DNA of 64,000 nucleotides, from the NCBI RefSeq assembly GCF_001422885.1, contig NZ_LMMZ01000023.1:373138-437137 (forward strand), in the 5' to 3' direction. A model generated the notes under the pieces. It worked only from the letters and a program-made list of their open reading frames with translations, made no database searches and had not been told where the DNA came from. Origin of the DNA: Methylobacterium sp. Leaf104. GTDB taxonomy: Bacteria; Pseudomonadota; Alphaproteobacteria; Rhizobiales; Beijerinckiaceae. This document shows, one piece after another, positions 1 to 8,487 of the stretch. The position numbers and the translations under genes were made by a program. Every line of letters begins with the position of its first letter. The stretch's first letter is position 1.

Positions 1-203
1 GGCGGCTTGATGGCCTGGCGCGAGCGGGGTTCGAGCCGGAAGCGTTCGTTTCAGCGTGTCCGGCGGTGGCGACGATTGATTTCGTCTCGCGGATCTATCG
101 CCGCCTCACATCAAGGCCCATGGAAAAGCGGGCAATCCGCGCAGTCCTAGCGAACGAGGGCCACCACGAGCGTGAGAGCACAGCTCAGCGCCAGGCAGGC
201 TGA
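1..203 (+). CDS. C-terminal end of an unidentified protein (partial)
   Basis: The frame starting at base 3 is open from the window edge to a TGA at 201-203 and gives about 66 residues containing FEPEAFVSACPAVATIDFVS and a basic helical tail. The composition looks like ordinary protein and third positions are GC-rich, so it is probably the end of a gene starting to the left. I do not recognise a family. Its last 57 bases overlap, tail to tail, a small minus-strand frame that is also plausible; one of the two may be spurious. Confidence 0.35.
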   Translation, partial: RLDGLARAGFEPEAFVSACPAVATIDFVSRIYRRLTSRPMEKRAIRAVLANEGHHERESTAQRQAG

Positions 204-350
204 AATCGGCAAGATCCGCAACGCCTTGAAAAAGGAACCTGGGTTGTCGTTGGCAGCACGGCCGCAAGCATGCAGTCTGTAGCGATCGAGCGCAGGCTCG
301 GGCGGCGTGATCCACTGCTCAGAAGCTTCGAGATTTCTGACGGCAGACAT
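147..350 (-). CDS. small hypothetical membrane protein
   Basis: A 67-residue frame starting MSAVRNLEASEQ. It has a soluble N-terminal half with the RAANDN motif often seen in Rhizobiales hypothetical proteins, then one hydrophobic segment near residues 46-65 (LPISACLALSCALTLVVALV). A GGAG lies about 9 bases before the ATG at 350, which is why this start is preferred to upstream ones. It would be a small inner-membrane protein with the C-terminus as membrane anchor. No function can be inferred. It overlaps the C-terminal fragment at the left edge. Confidence 0.45.
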   Translation of the reverse strand: MSAVRNLEASEQWITPPEPALDRYRLHACGRAANDNPGSFFKALRILPISACLALSCALTLVVALVR

Positions 351-649
351 GCAGAAACTCCAATCCTTTCGCGAGCGAGGACCGATATCCACGCGATACG
401 CACGAACTCGGCTGTTTCTCGGGCGCGTTTCCGAACCGGATTAAGCAGATCGCCGACCCCCTGTCCATGCAAAATAGCGCGTCGCGGGCCGAGAGCGTCG
501 AACTATACTACTTGAAAGTAGGGGCTGGGCCTGCCTTCGGGCCTGTGCATGCGTCCAGCGAATAACTGGTATTTGGCATCTGGCATACCAAAGCCGCGAG
601 GTCGGTGTCATAGATGCTGCACCGCAAACGACCACCTGGGCCCCGCACC

Positions 650-859
650 ATGATCACCCTGCTTCTCGCCGTTCTCGCTGCCGGCACTGCCAACGTCGCG
701 CTGGTGGCCTTCATGGCCGATCGCCTCGGCCCCAAGGCCGGTGCCGCCGCTTCTGCCGGCGAGCTCGTCGCCACGAGCCTGGGCGCGTCCGCCAAGGCCG
801 GCGCCGTCAAGGTCGGAAACCAGAACGCATCGGCCGGCAGGGCCGCGGTCGCCGCCTGA
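650..859 (+). CDS. small hypothetical protein with hydrophobic N-terminus
   Basis: 69 residues beginning MITLLLAVLAAGTANVALVAFMADRLG, a hydrophobic segment that could be a signal peptide or single membrane helix. The rest is Ala/Gly/Ser-rich (AAASAGELVATSLGASAKAGAV). The ATG at 650 is preferred to an in-frame one at 614 because the extra residues (HRKRPPGPRT) look like untranslated leader. A clear intrinsic terminator follows within 40 bases, so it looks like a monocistronic gene. The family is not recognised; a secreted or envelope peptide is the simplest reading. Confidence 0.55.
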   Translation: MITLLLAVLAAGTANVALVAFMADRLGPKAGAAASAGELVATSLGASAKAGAVKVGNQNASAGRAAVAA

Positions 860-893
860 GCCAGCCTCGGCGCCCCATTGAAGCTCTAAGTCC

Positions 894-928
894 AAGAGCC
901 CTGCCAGTTCCTGGCGGGGCTTTTTTCA
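894..928 (+). terminator. intrinsic terminator
   Basis: GC-rich inverted repeat (CCCTGCCAG / CTGGCGGGG with a 2-base loop) followed directly by six T residues, the classic rho-independent layout. It sits just downstream of the small plus-strand gene ending at 859. Confidence 0.85.
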
Positions 929-1093
929 TGCGCGCCGCGACCGAGCTCGACACGGACCGACGACGGCGACACGGGCGGCCCGCGCGACGGCTCCCGCGTC
1001 GCGGAGGAATTCGCGCAGATCCCGCGGCGCGCTTTAACCTCTCGCTTACCCAAAGCCACGAGGTTGCGGGTCGGAACAGCCCAGGGAGAGAGC

Positions 1094-1375
1094 ATGTCCG
1101 ACACCATCGATACCGTTGGGGTTGCCGGCGACCGTATCCGCTCGATCATCGAGCGCGTCGAGAAGGTCGAGGAAGAGATCAAGGACCTCATGGAAGCCAA
1201 GAAGGAGATCTTCCTCGAAGCCAAGGGCGAGGGCTTGGACGTGAAGATCCTCAAGGAGATCTTGAAGCTGCGCAAGCTGGACCAGGATGCGCGGGACGAG
1301 CACGAGACGCTGCTCGACGTCTACCTGCGTGCGATGGATGCTCCGAGCCCCGCTCCGATGGCCGAGGCGGCCTGA
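1094..1375 (+). CDS. gapR: GapR-family nucleoid-associated protein (DUF2312)
   Basis: 93 residues starting MSDTIDTVGVAGDRIRS, with the long helix RSIIERVEKVEEEIKDLMEAKK and the motif EAKGEGLDVKILKEILKLRK that mark the DUF2312 family. Known members such as Caulobacter GapR (89 residues) form dimers or tetramers that clamp overtwisted DNA ahead of replication and transcription forks. Length and motif order match throughout. The ATG at 1094 has a GGGAGAG ribosome site 4-10 bases upstream, so an in-frame start at 1064 is rejected. It is monocistronic and cytoplasmic. Confidence 0.9.
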   Translation: MSDTIDTVGVAGDRIRSIIERVEKVEEEIKDLMEAKKEIFLEAKGEGLDVKILKEILKLRKLDQDARDEHETLLDVYLRAMDAPSPAPMAEAA

Positions 1376-1745
1376 GCGGCCGATCGCGAACCCGACCCGG
1401 CGCCGCGCCGTCGTGGAGGTCCGAGGATCTCCACGGCAGTGCGCCTGAGGATGGCCAGGGCCGAGATCCCGGCCTGCCGCGCCGAACGATTCTGAGTGAC
1501 GGGCACGGGCGTCGACGGGGCAGGGGGCGGCGCGCGCCGCCCGAAAGCGGATGCGTCGGCCGCACGCCCTGCGCCGATCCAGGGCTCCCGAGCCGTCGCC
1601 GCTGGTGATGAGCGGAGTGCTCCACGGGGCTGCGGAAACGGAACATCCTCGGGAAACACCGACATCGCCCTGGGAACGGCCCCTCCGCGAAGGCGCGGTG
1701 ACAGCCTCGGCCATTTCGCCGAGGTCGCCGGTCGCGAGCCCGGCC
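1376..1745. other. intergenic stretch, no gene seen
   Basis: 370 bases between convergent genes (gapR on plus, response regulator on minus). Open frames exist on both strands, but their translations are Arg/Pro/Ser-rich in the way of out-of-frame GC-rich DNA and none has a convincing start. I see no strong terminator or tRNA. Confidence 0.5.
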
Positions 1746-2420
1746 TCACCGAACCGGAATGTCACCCTGCAGCCACCCCTGCAGGATCGCGAACTGGACG
1801 ATCTGGGCTCTGCTGGTGATGCCCAGCCTGCAGCAGGCCCTGGCCTTCTGGGTTTCGACGGCCTTGGCGGTGGCTCCGAGGCGATCCGCGACCTCCTTGC
1901 TGGTGAAACCGAACGCCACGTAGCGAAGGATGTCCCGCTCCCGGTCCGTCAGGGAAGCCCTGTCCTCGTCATGGACGGGACCGGCCACGAGGCGATGAGG
2001 CCCCGCGGAGCGGGCCGGCAGGCAGGGGTCGATATAGGTCCCACCGGCGCAGACCGCCCGCACCGCCTGCGCGATGTTGAGGAAGGCCGAGCGTTTCAGG
2101 ACGTACCCCCCCGCTCCGGCCTCGAACGCCTGATCGATGTAGACCCGGCTCTCGTAGACGCTCAGGATGATCGTGCGCGCCGGGCTTTGCCGCTCGCCGA
2201 GCCTGCGGATCACCGCGACCCCGTTCAGCTCGGGCATGGGGAGGTCGAGGATGGCGATGTCGGGCGCCAGGTCCAGGGTGGCCTGGACCGCCGCCGTCCC
2301 GTTGTCCACGGAGGCGACGATGACGACCTCGCCCGTCTGGGCGAGCAGATCGGCCACGCCGTGACGGAACACCGGATGGTCGTCCGCCAGGACGGCCCGG
2401 ATGAGGGTCCGCTCAGACAT
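1746..2420 (-). CDS. NarL/LuxR-type response regulator
   Basis: 224 residues. An N-terminal receiver domain (about 7-125) has the acidic pair D13/D14, the phosphoacceptor D59 in AILDLPMPELNG, a Ser near 86 in TIILSVYES and the Lys in YVLK near 109. A C-terminal LuxR-type helix-turn-helix (about 155-215) contains LTDRERDILRYVA and the recognition region TSKEVADRLGATAKAVETQ. It is expected to be phosphorylated by the upstream kinase and to bind DNA. The ATG at 2420 overlaps the kinase end (2413) by 8 bases, so the pair is translationally coupled. The regulated genes cannot be named; the adjacent secretion cluster is one possibility. Confidence 0.93.
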   Translation of the reverse strand: MSERTLIRAVLADDHPVFRHGVADLLAQTGEVVIVASVDNGTAAVQATLDLAPDIAILDLPMPELNGVAVIRRLGERQSPARTIILSVYESRVYIDQAFEAGAGGYVLKRSAFLNIAQAVRAVCAGGTYIDPCLPARSAGPHRLVAGPVHDEDRASLTDRERDILRYVAFGFTSKEVADRLGATAKAVETQKARACCRLGITSRAQIVQFAILQGWLQGDIPVR

Positions 2421-3639
2421 CCTCGGATGCCTCCTCCGCCAGCCAAATCCGCGCCATGACGGTGGTTCCGCGCCCCGGCGAGGATTCCAGCTCCAGACTG
2501 CCGCCGACCAGGGCCATGCGTTCCCGCATCCCGACCAACCCGAGCTTGCCCTGGGCGACGAGGGCGAGGGACGAGGCATCGTCCGCCTCGAAGCCGATGC
2601 CGTTGTCGTCGACCGTGAGCGTGAGATGGGTGGGGCCGAACAGCAGCACGACCGAGACGCTGCTCGGCGCGCCCGCGTGCTTGGCGACGTTCGTGAGGGC
2701 CTCCTGGGTCAGGCGATAGAGCGTGATGGCGACCTCGGTCGACAACGCCGCTTCGGGTCCGACCATCTGGAACTCGGTCGCGACAGCGGTGGTCCGGCCC
2801 CATTCACCCACGAGATGACGCAGGGCCGTGACGACACCGAACTCGTCCAGCGCCGCCGGCCGCAGTTCCAGGGTGACGCGCCGGAGGGCCTGCCCGATGT
2901 CCTGGGCCTGCCGCAGAAGTTGGTCGATCTCGGACTTGGCCTTGGGATCCGCCAGCTGCGAAGTGAGGCGCCGCAGCCCGAAATTGAGGGCGACGAGATG
3001 CTGTCCCGCATGGTCGTGGAGATCCCGGGCAAGCCGGCGCCGCTCGTCCTGTCCCGCGCGGTACAACCGGTTCAGCACCTTGTCGCGCTCGCGTTCGGCC
3101 GCCTCGCGCGCCGCCGCATCCTCCTCCAGACGGCCGAGCAGGCGTCCCCGCTCCTCCAGGAGGACCTGCATCTGCCGCGCGCGGCGCCTGCGCTCCTGCA
3201 TGATGCGCCGGGCGTCGTGAAGCTTGCCGGACAGGACCTTGAAACGCCGGTCGAAGGCCGCTCCGTCGAGATGGAGCAGGACCGAAACGCCTTCGCCCAG
3301 TTCCCGGAGGCGTGCGCGGGCTCCGAGGCAGGTGTGGCGCTCCGGGACGCCGTCGACGCCCTCCAGGAACACGGCACCCGGCACGAGGGCGCCCGTCGTG
3401 GCGCAGCAATCGAGGTAGCGGAGGAAGGCGTCCCGCCTCGGGCCATGCGCCACCGGGATCTCGCCGACCCGGAGCGCGGGAAGGGACTCGCGGGCGGCCG
3501 AGTTGAGGGCCTGCAGCGGCCCCCCACGGCGCACGATCAGGATGGGGCCGGGGACGAACTCGAAGAGCGCGTGGAAGTCGGACCTAGGCGTCGCCCCGTC
3601 CGTAATAGGCCTGCCCTCCCTCGCCAGGAGCGTCGGCAT
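2413..3639 (-). CDS. sensor histidine kinase, NarX/DesK-like (HisKA_3)
   Basis: About 408 residues. The N-terminal third resembles a PAS sensor (LFEFVPGPILIVRRGGPLQ). A charged coiled coil (about 145-200) leads into the HisKA_3 box RRRLARDLHDHAGQ, with the phosphorylatable His near residue 208, and a C-terminal HATPase_c domain with DDNGIGFEADD near 345 and GLVGMRERM near 370. No membrane segment is visible, so it is probably a cytoplasmic sensor. It is the cognate kinase of the overlapping response regulator. The start is uncertain: the ATG at 3639 overlaps the upstream gene by 56 bases and lacks a strong ribosome site; a later alternative start is possible. Confidence 0.9.
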   Translation of the reverse strand: MPTLLAREGRPITDGATPRSDFHALFEFVPGPILIVRRGGPLQALNSAARESLPALRVGEIPVAHGPRRDAFLRYLDCCATTGALVPGAVFLEGVDGVPERHTCLGARARLRELGEGVSVLLHLDGAAFDRRFKVLSGKLHDARRIMQERRRRARQMQVLLEERGRLLGRLEEDAAAREAAERERDKVLNRLYRAGQDERRRLARDLHDHAGQHLVALNFGLRRLTSQLADPKAKSEIDQLLRQAQDIGQALRRVTLELRPAALDEFGVVTALRHLVGEWGRTTAVATEFQMVGPEAALSTEVAITLYRLTQEALTNVAKHAGAPSSVSVVLLFGPTHLTLTVDDNGIGFEADDASSLALVAQGKLGLVGMRERMALVGGSLELESSPGRGTTVMARIWLAEEASEDV

Positions 3640-4123
3640 CGAGGTCGATGACGATCCGGCAGCCGTCGGCGCCGCGGGCGAGGGTGTCTGCGAGGGTAAC
3701 CCGTCCATAGCCCTGGCTCTCCGCAACCATGTGGCCGAACACGTGCGAGGTCATCTTGCAGAGCGCCGGGCACGCCCTGGCGAGGTCTCCGAAGGGACAG
3801 CGGTGATTGCCGAGGACGATGCGGTCGTCGGAGTCCTCGATGACGTAGAACTCGCCGCCCAGCCGTCGCTTCAGGTCGACGAGGGCGCCCGGAAGCACCT
3901 TGCGGTTCAGCCGTGGCGTGCCCGCCGCCGCGAGGTACTGCTTCTGGATCTCCTCGGAGACCGCAAGGCCGACGAGGTTGATGAAGCCGCTCGCCTCGCG
4001 CGTTCCGACGGTGTCTTCGAGGGTCGCGCTCAACGCCTTGACGACCAGGGCGAGATAGCCCTCGCGGTCGATCGAGATCGGCGCCTCACCAAATTCAGAA
4101 TCGCTGGTCGCTTGATTCGCCAT
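3584..4123 (-). CDS. Methanogen output domain 1-like regulatory protein
   Basis: 179 residues with the Cys-containing motif NHRCPFGDLARACPALCKMTSHVFG in the C-terminal half (broken here by function: RCPFGD, then ACPALCKM), which I associate with the MetOD1 family, thought to be a ligand- or signal-binding output module. The ATG at 4123 follows an AGGGGG ribosome site. The gene overlaps the histidine kinase start and is the first of three coupled genes, so it probably feeds a signal into the kinase/regulator pair. Family assignment is by motif memory only; the cysteines could bind metal. Confidence 0.6.
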   Translation of the reverse strand: MANQATSDSEFGEAPISIDREGYLALVVKALSATLEDTVGTREASGFINLVGLAVSEEIQKQYLAAAGTPRLNRKVLPGALVDLKRRLGGEFYVIEDSDDRIVLGNHRCPFGDLARACPALCKMTSHVFGHMVAESQGYGRVTLADTLARGADGCRIVIDLDADAPGEGGQAYYGRGDA

Positions 4124-4278
4124 AACACGAAGCCCCCTTTGCACTTAGCTTTTCAAATCGATAGCACCACCTTTCGACAAAATCTACATGACTGTACAGT
4201 AAACACGCAATCACCCAGTATATGTCGTGTTGAAAGCATGTGCGCCGCGCAATCGTCGGTTACATCCTCCGAAGGGAT
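4124..4278. promoter_or_regulatory. upstream region of the sensory operon with ACTGTACAGT palindrome
   Basis: 155 bases, clearly richer in A and T than the surroundings, between the stop of the HlyD-type gene and the start of the sensory operon, all on the minus strand. A perfect 10-base palindrome, ACTGTACAGT, lies at 4191-4200 and is a candidate operator. The promoter of the three-gene sensory operon is expected here; I cannot fix its -10/-35 boxes with confidence. Confidence 0.45.
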
Positions 4279-5625
4279 CTATCGCTCGCGGAAAGTCCGG
4301 GTGAATTGGTCCTGGATCGGCTTGACTAGATAAGACAGGGCCGAACGCTCCTCCGTGGCGACATGAACCTCCACGGGCATGCCCGGAACCAGGCGCTTAC
4401 CTTGCCCGAGGCGGTCGAGTTCTCCCTCGTCGAGCTCGACGTAGCCTACGTAGTATGCGTCGTCCCTGGCCCCCTTCGTCGTCGAGGGCGAGACGTAGAC
4501 GAGCCGGCCCTTCAGTTCCGGCGTCGTGCGCTGATTGAAGGCGGAGAACCTGAGCTTGGCCGGTCGTCCGACCCCGACCTGGTCGATGCTCGACGGAGCG
4601 ATGTGGATCTCGACCTTCAGCCGGGCATCCTCCGGAACCACGGTGGCCAGCACGTCCGCCGGGGTGATGACGCCTCCGACCGTGTAGGTCTTCAACTCAT
4701 GCAGGACGCCGCTGGCCGGCGAGCGGATCTCGGTCCGGGTCAGCCTGTCCTCCAGGGCCACGCGCCGGTTGGTCAGTTCGGAGAGTCTGGCGTCGACGGT
4801 CCCGAGCTCGCGCTGGGCCTCGGTCCGGGCCGTATCGGAGATTGCCAGGAGCTGGACCCGGATCTCGCTCGACCGGACCTTCGCCCGCGCGATCGAGGCT
4901 TCGAGCGAGCCCTGCTCGCCGGTCAGCCGATGGCGGTCGCGGTTGATGGGCAGGACCTTCGAGGCCTCGAAGAGACGCTTGTCGACCAGGTCCTGGAGCT
5001 TGCCGTGCTCGCTCGTCAGGATGATCAGCTCCTCGCGCTTGGCGTCCTTCTGCTTGACCAGGCCGGCGATCTCCTCGGTGACCTGGCCGATCTGGAGCTC
5101 GAGCTGCTGGCGCTGGCTGTCGCGGCTGGCGAGGTTGCCCCTGAACATCCGCAGCTCGCCGTCCACGATGGACACCGTCTCCGGTTCCGCACCCGCGAGG
5201 GCGGGCGGGATGGACACCGCGCGCAACCCGTCGCGCTCCGCGAGGAGCCGGGCCTTCTTGGCGGATAGCTCGACGAGCTGCCCCTTCACGATGGCCAGTT
5301 CGGCCCGCGTCTGGGCATCGTCGATGCGGATGAGCACCTGATCCGCGACCACCGCCTGCCCGTCTCGGACCAGGATGGCGCCGACGACGCCCCCGTCCCG
5401 ATGCTGGACCGTCTTGGCATGCTGCTCGACGGTGACGGAACCCGGGGCCATGACGGCGCCGTTGAGGTCGGTCGTCGCCGCCCATCCCCCCACACCGATC
5501 ACGAGACCCATCCCGAGGGAGAACCCGACCAGGATGCGGGGCATGACCGAGAAGGACGCCTCTCCCTGCTGGTCGAGGTCGATGACGGATCGCGGGCGGG
5601 GACGGCCGACGGGTTGCGTGCGCAT
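4279..5625 (-). CDS. type I secretion membrane fusion protein, HlyD/PrsE family
   Basis: 448 residues, the normal size for the family. A short cytoplasmic N-terminus precedes one membrane helix (about 29-50, ILVGFSLGMGLVIGVGGWAA), then a lipoyl/barrel-sandwich half-motif (VQHRDGGVVGAILVRDGQAV, about 73-95), a long coiled-coil hairpin (about 115-300), the second lipoyl half (SPASGVLHELKTYTVGGVI) and a C-terminal beta-barrel domain. It should bridge the inner-membrane ABC transporter and a TolC-type outer-membrane channel. It is the last gene of the minus-strand secretion cluster, 24 bases after the RTX gene. No TolC gene is present in the window. Confidence 0.94.
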   Translation of the reverse strand: MRTQPVGRPRPRSVIDLDQQGEASFSVMPRILVGFSLGMGLVIGVGGWAATTDLNGAVMAPGSVTVEQHAKTVQHRDGGVVGAILVRDGQAVVADQVLIRIDDAQTRAELAIVKGQLVELSAKKARLLAERDGLRAVSIPPALAGAEPETVSIVDGELRMFRGNLASRDSQRQQLELQIGQVTEEIAGLVKQKDAKREELIILTSEHGKLQDLVDKRLFEASKVLPINRDRHRLTGEQGSLEASIARAKVRSSEIRVQLLAISDTARTEAQRELGTVDARLSELTNRRVALEDRLTRTEIRSPASGVLHELKTYTVGGVITPADVLATVVPEDARLKVEIHIAPSSIDQVGVGRPAKLRFSAFNQRTTPELKGRLVYVSPSTTKGARDDAYYVGYVELDEGELDRLGQGKRLVPGMPVEVHVATEERSALSYLVKPIQDQFTRTFRER

Positions 5626-5649
5626 GATCTGGTCCTCCCGGGAACGCGG

Positions 5650-8487
5650 TCAGGTGGTCGGCGAGGTGGCGGCGATGCCGGCGGCGTGCTCCGGCGTCTC
5701 GACGAAGAGCAGCGTGTGACGCCCGTCGAGGACGATGGTCGTCTCGAACCGGTCGTCGTGGTCGAGATCGGCCGAGATGACCGTCACGTCGCCCGCGTCA
5801 AGGATGGCGGACTTGTACTGAATGCCCGACATGATCCCGTCGCTGCGCTCCATCGCCTCCGCGAGCGAGTGACCGATCGTGGTCGGGCCTTCCTCGAAGA
5901 GCGTCCATTTCAGCAGGTCGACGTAATCCCCGACGGAGAAGTCGGTGATCTGGACGGCCCGGGTCGCCTCCGGCTTTCCCGCCACGGCGAAGGCGTATCC
6001 GTCGTTCCCGCCGCCGCCCGTCAGGACGACGTCCTCGTCCCCGATGACGAAGCGGTCGTGGCCGGAGCCGGACACGATGGCCTCCATCGATTCCACCCGG
6101 TCCGCACCGAGCTCCGTCCCCGACACCACATGGTGGACGAGGTCGACGAGCAGGTTTCCGGTCGCGGCGCCGACGTCGAGGGTGTCGAACCCTTCCCCGC
6201 CATCGACCCGGTCGTCGTCGCCGTCGAGGGCCAGGACGACCCGGTCGTTTCCCGCGCCCGCGCGGACGATGTCGCATCCGGCTCCGTCGAGGACCGTATC
6301 CGCTCCCGCGCCGCCCTCGAGGACGTCGTCGCCCGACCGGCCGGCGAGGCGGTCGTCGCCGCCCCCTCCCGAAAGGCCGTCGTTCCCTTCGCCGCCCGAG
6401 AGGACATCGCCACCCGCCCCCCCGATGACGGCCTCCAGGGCGGAGACCAGATCCTGGCCCGTCTCCGCGCCGCTCGACGCGCCGGCAGCCAGGTCGACCG
6501 TGACGCCCTCGCGGGTCGCCGAGAGGTCGAGGGTGTCCCGTCCGTCGCCCCCATCGAAGCGGTCGGCCTCTCCGTCCAGCGCCACCGCGACGGCGTCGTC
6601 GCCGGCGCCGCCGAACACGACGTCCGAGCCGGCCCCGTCCGAGAGGATGTCCGCCCCCAGGCCGCCATCGAGGCGGTCGTCGCCGCCACCCCCGGCCACA
6701 CGGTCCTGTCCGGCTCCACCCGAGAGCGCCTCTCCCGCGGCGCTCCCGAGCAGGACGTCGTCGCCGGAGCCCCCCAGCACCGTCTCGATCGATACGAGGC
6801 GGTCGTGGCCGGTCTCGGTTCCCGACGACACACCCGACGCGAGGTCGACCGAGACCCCCATGGTGGTGGCCGTGAGGTCCAGGGTGTCGGCGCCATCCCC
6901 TCCGTCGAGGACGTCCTCCTCCCCATCCCGGGCGGCCACGAGGACATCGTCCCCGTCCTGCCCCAGCGCGACGTCCCGACCGCCACCGTCCGCCAGGACG
7001 TCGTCCCCTCCGCCGCCCTCCAGGCGGTCGTCTCCGTCGCCCCCCGATACGATGTCGCGTCCGAGGTCGCCGAAGGCTTGGTCGTTCCCGTCGCCGCCCT
7101 CGAGACGGTCGTCCCCCGTATCGCCGAACAGGAGATCGGCCCCGCTCCCGCCCACCAGGACGTCGTTGCCCTCTCCGCCGTCGACCAGGTCGTCCCCGGC
7201 ATCCCCGAACAGGATGTCGTTCCCGGCTTCGCCGAAGATGCGGTCGTTCCCGGCACCGCCCGATACGACGTCCGCACCGGCGCCGGCGAAGATCACGTCG
7301 TCGCCCGCCCCACCCAGGACGGTGTCGTCGCCCGCGCCGGCGACGATGTGGTCGTCGCCGTCCCCTCCGTCGATCAGGTCCGCCCCGGCACGGGCATCGA
7401 TGACGTCGCTGCCGGCGCCGCCCTCGATGTCGTCCGCGCAAGGGGTCCCGAGGATGATGTCGTCGCCGTCCGAACCGGCGATCGCGCTGCGGCCAACGAC
7501 GTTGAAGCTGGCCGTCTGGGCGATGGCGAACTCGCCGTCCGTCACCTCGTAGGTGACGGTGACCGGACCGGGTCCGTCGCCGTCGAAGACCCAGCCGTCG
7601 CCGTCCCGGGCCAGCGATCCCGACGAGACGGTGACGTTGCGGACCGTCAGCGGATCGCCATCGGGATCCTGGACGTTCTGCAGGAGGTCGTTCATCGCGA
7701 TGGCCAGGAGGGCGCAGGCCGTGGTGTCCGCCAGATGAACGGGTCCGGTGGCGACGGGCGCACGATTGCGCCGGCTTCCCGGATCGCCGGTCCCGTCGCC
7801 CGCCGGCGCCTTGTCGGTCGGACCCGCACCGCCGCCGTCACCCCCGTCGCGGGGGAGGGCGCCGCGATCGCCCTGGGCGTCGGCCGGGTGCTCCGGGCCG
7901 GACGGCTTCGGCGTGTCCGGACCGGAGCCGTTCGGGATCGCGCCTTCCTCGGGATGCGGATGGATCTCGGACTCGGCTTCGCCCGATGGCTCGTCGTCCC
8001 GACCCCCGCCGCTCCCACGGTGAACGCCCCCGCCCGAAGGCCGTCCCCCGTTGTCGTTGGTGGGCCGCGGGATGACCGGCGAGGCCTTGAAGTCGTTGAG
8101 GTTCGGCTGGGGGTCGTGCCTGGCGAAGTGCAGCGCCTGGGCGTGGGGATGCGCCGAGTCGTATTCCGATGCCGGATTTTCCAGCAGCGGCGCGATCCCC
8201 GCCGATCCTGTCGGCCGGGGTTCGGACGGCCCCTCGTCCGAGGCCTGCTCGGAGGCGGGCAGAACGACCAGACGGGGGCCGGCGGCGTGCGGCGGCTCCG
8301 CCGCCTCGGCCACCGCCTCGGCATGCACGGGCTGGTGGAAGAGCGATTTCAGGTAGGCGGCCAGGGCGGCGACCGCCAGGGCGAGGTAGTAGGGCGTGCC
8401 GGGCCTGGGTCCCGCCCCCTGGGAGGCATACTTCTCCGCGCAATCCGCGCCGGTCTCCGTCTTGGTGCCCTTCGTCTCGATCATCAT
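5650..8487 (-). CDS. RTX calcium-binding protein with cadherin-like domain and N-terminal hydrophobic segment
   Basis: 945 residues from the ATG at 8487, which overlaps the transporter stop (ATGATGA). Residues about 32-50 (YYLALAVAALAAYLKSLF) are hydrophobic, followed by a Pro/Gly/Asp-rich spacer, a cadherin/VCBS-like domain (about 270-335: NRAPVATGPVHL, DPDGDPLTV) and about twenty GGxGxDxxx nonapeptides (about 340-850) interleaved with variants of LDLSATREGVTVDLAAG. The C-terminal 100 residues resemble a type I secretion signal region. RTX repeats fold into Ca2+-loaded beta-rolls outside the cell. The N-terminal hydrophobic segment is odd for a type I substrate. Role unknown; adhesin or matrix protein is a guess. 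Confidence 0.88.
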   Translation of the reverse strand: MMIETKGTKTETGADCAEKYASQGAGPRPGTPYYLALAVAALAAYLKSLFHQPVHAEAVAEAAEPPHAAGPRLVVLPASEQASDEGPSEPRPTGSAGIAPLLENPASEYDSAHPHAQALHFARHDPQPNLNDFKASPVIPRPTNDNGGRPSGGGVHRGSGGGRDDEPSGEAESEIHPHPEEGAIPNGSGPDTPKPSGPEHPADAQGDRGALPRDGGDGGGAGPTDKAPAGDGTGDPGSRRNRAPVATGPVHLADTTACALLAIAMNDLLQNVQDPDGDPLTVRNVTVSSGSLARDGDGWVFDGDGPGPVTVTYEVTDGEFAIAQTASFNVVGRSAIAGSDGDDIILGTPCADDIEGGAGSDVIDARAGADLIDGGDGDDHIVAGAGDDTVLGGAGDDVIFAGAGADVVSGGAGNDRIFGEAGNDILFGDAGDDLVDGGEGNDVLVGGSGADLLFGDTGDDRLEGGDGNDQAFGDLGRDIVSGGDGDDRLEGGGGDDVLADGGGRDVALGQDGDDVLVAARDGEEDVLDGGDGADTLDLTATTMGVSVDLASGVSSGTETGHDRLVSIETVLGGSGDDVLLGSAAGEALSGGAGQDRVAGGGGDDRLDGGLGADILSDGAGSDVVFGGAGDDAVAVALDGEADRFDGGDGRDTLDLSATREGVTVDLAAGASSGAETGQDLVSALEAVIGGAGGDVLSGGEGNDGLSGGGGDDRLAGRSGDDVLEGGAGADTVLDGAGCDIVRAGAGNDRVVLALDGDDDRVDGGEGFDTLDVGAATGNLLVDLVHHVVSGTELGADRVESMEAIVSGSGHDRFVIGDEDVVLTGGGGNDGYAFAVAGKPEATRAVQITDFSVGDYVDLLKWTLFEEGPTTIGHSLAEAMERSDGIMSGIQYKSAILDAGDVTVISADLDHDDRFETTIVLDGRHTLLFVETPEHAAGIAATSPTT

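Noticed and set aside
204..649. Several overlapping short frames in the first 650 bases
   Set aside because: Apart from the small minus-strand membrane protein and the left-edge fragment, they lack starts with ribosome sites and have out-of-frame composition.
5900..7500. Regular short repeats that could suggest a CRISPR array
   Set aside because: They are degenerate 27-base units encoding GGxGxDxxx RTX nonapeptides, with no constant repeats or variable spacers.
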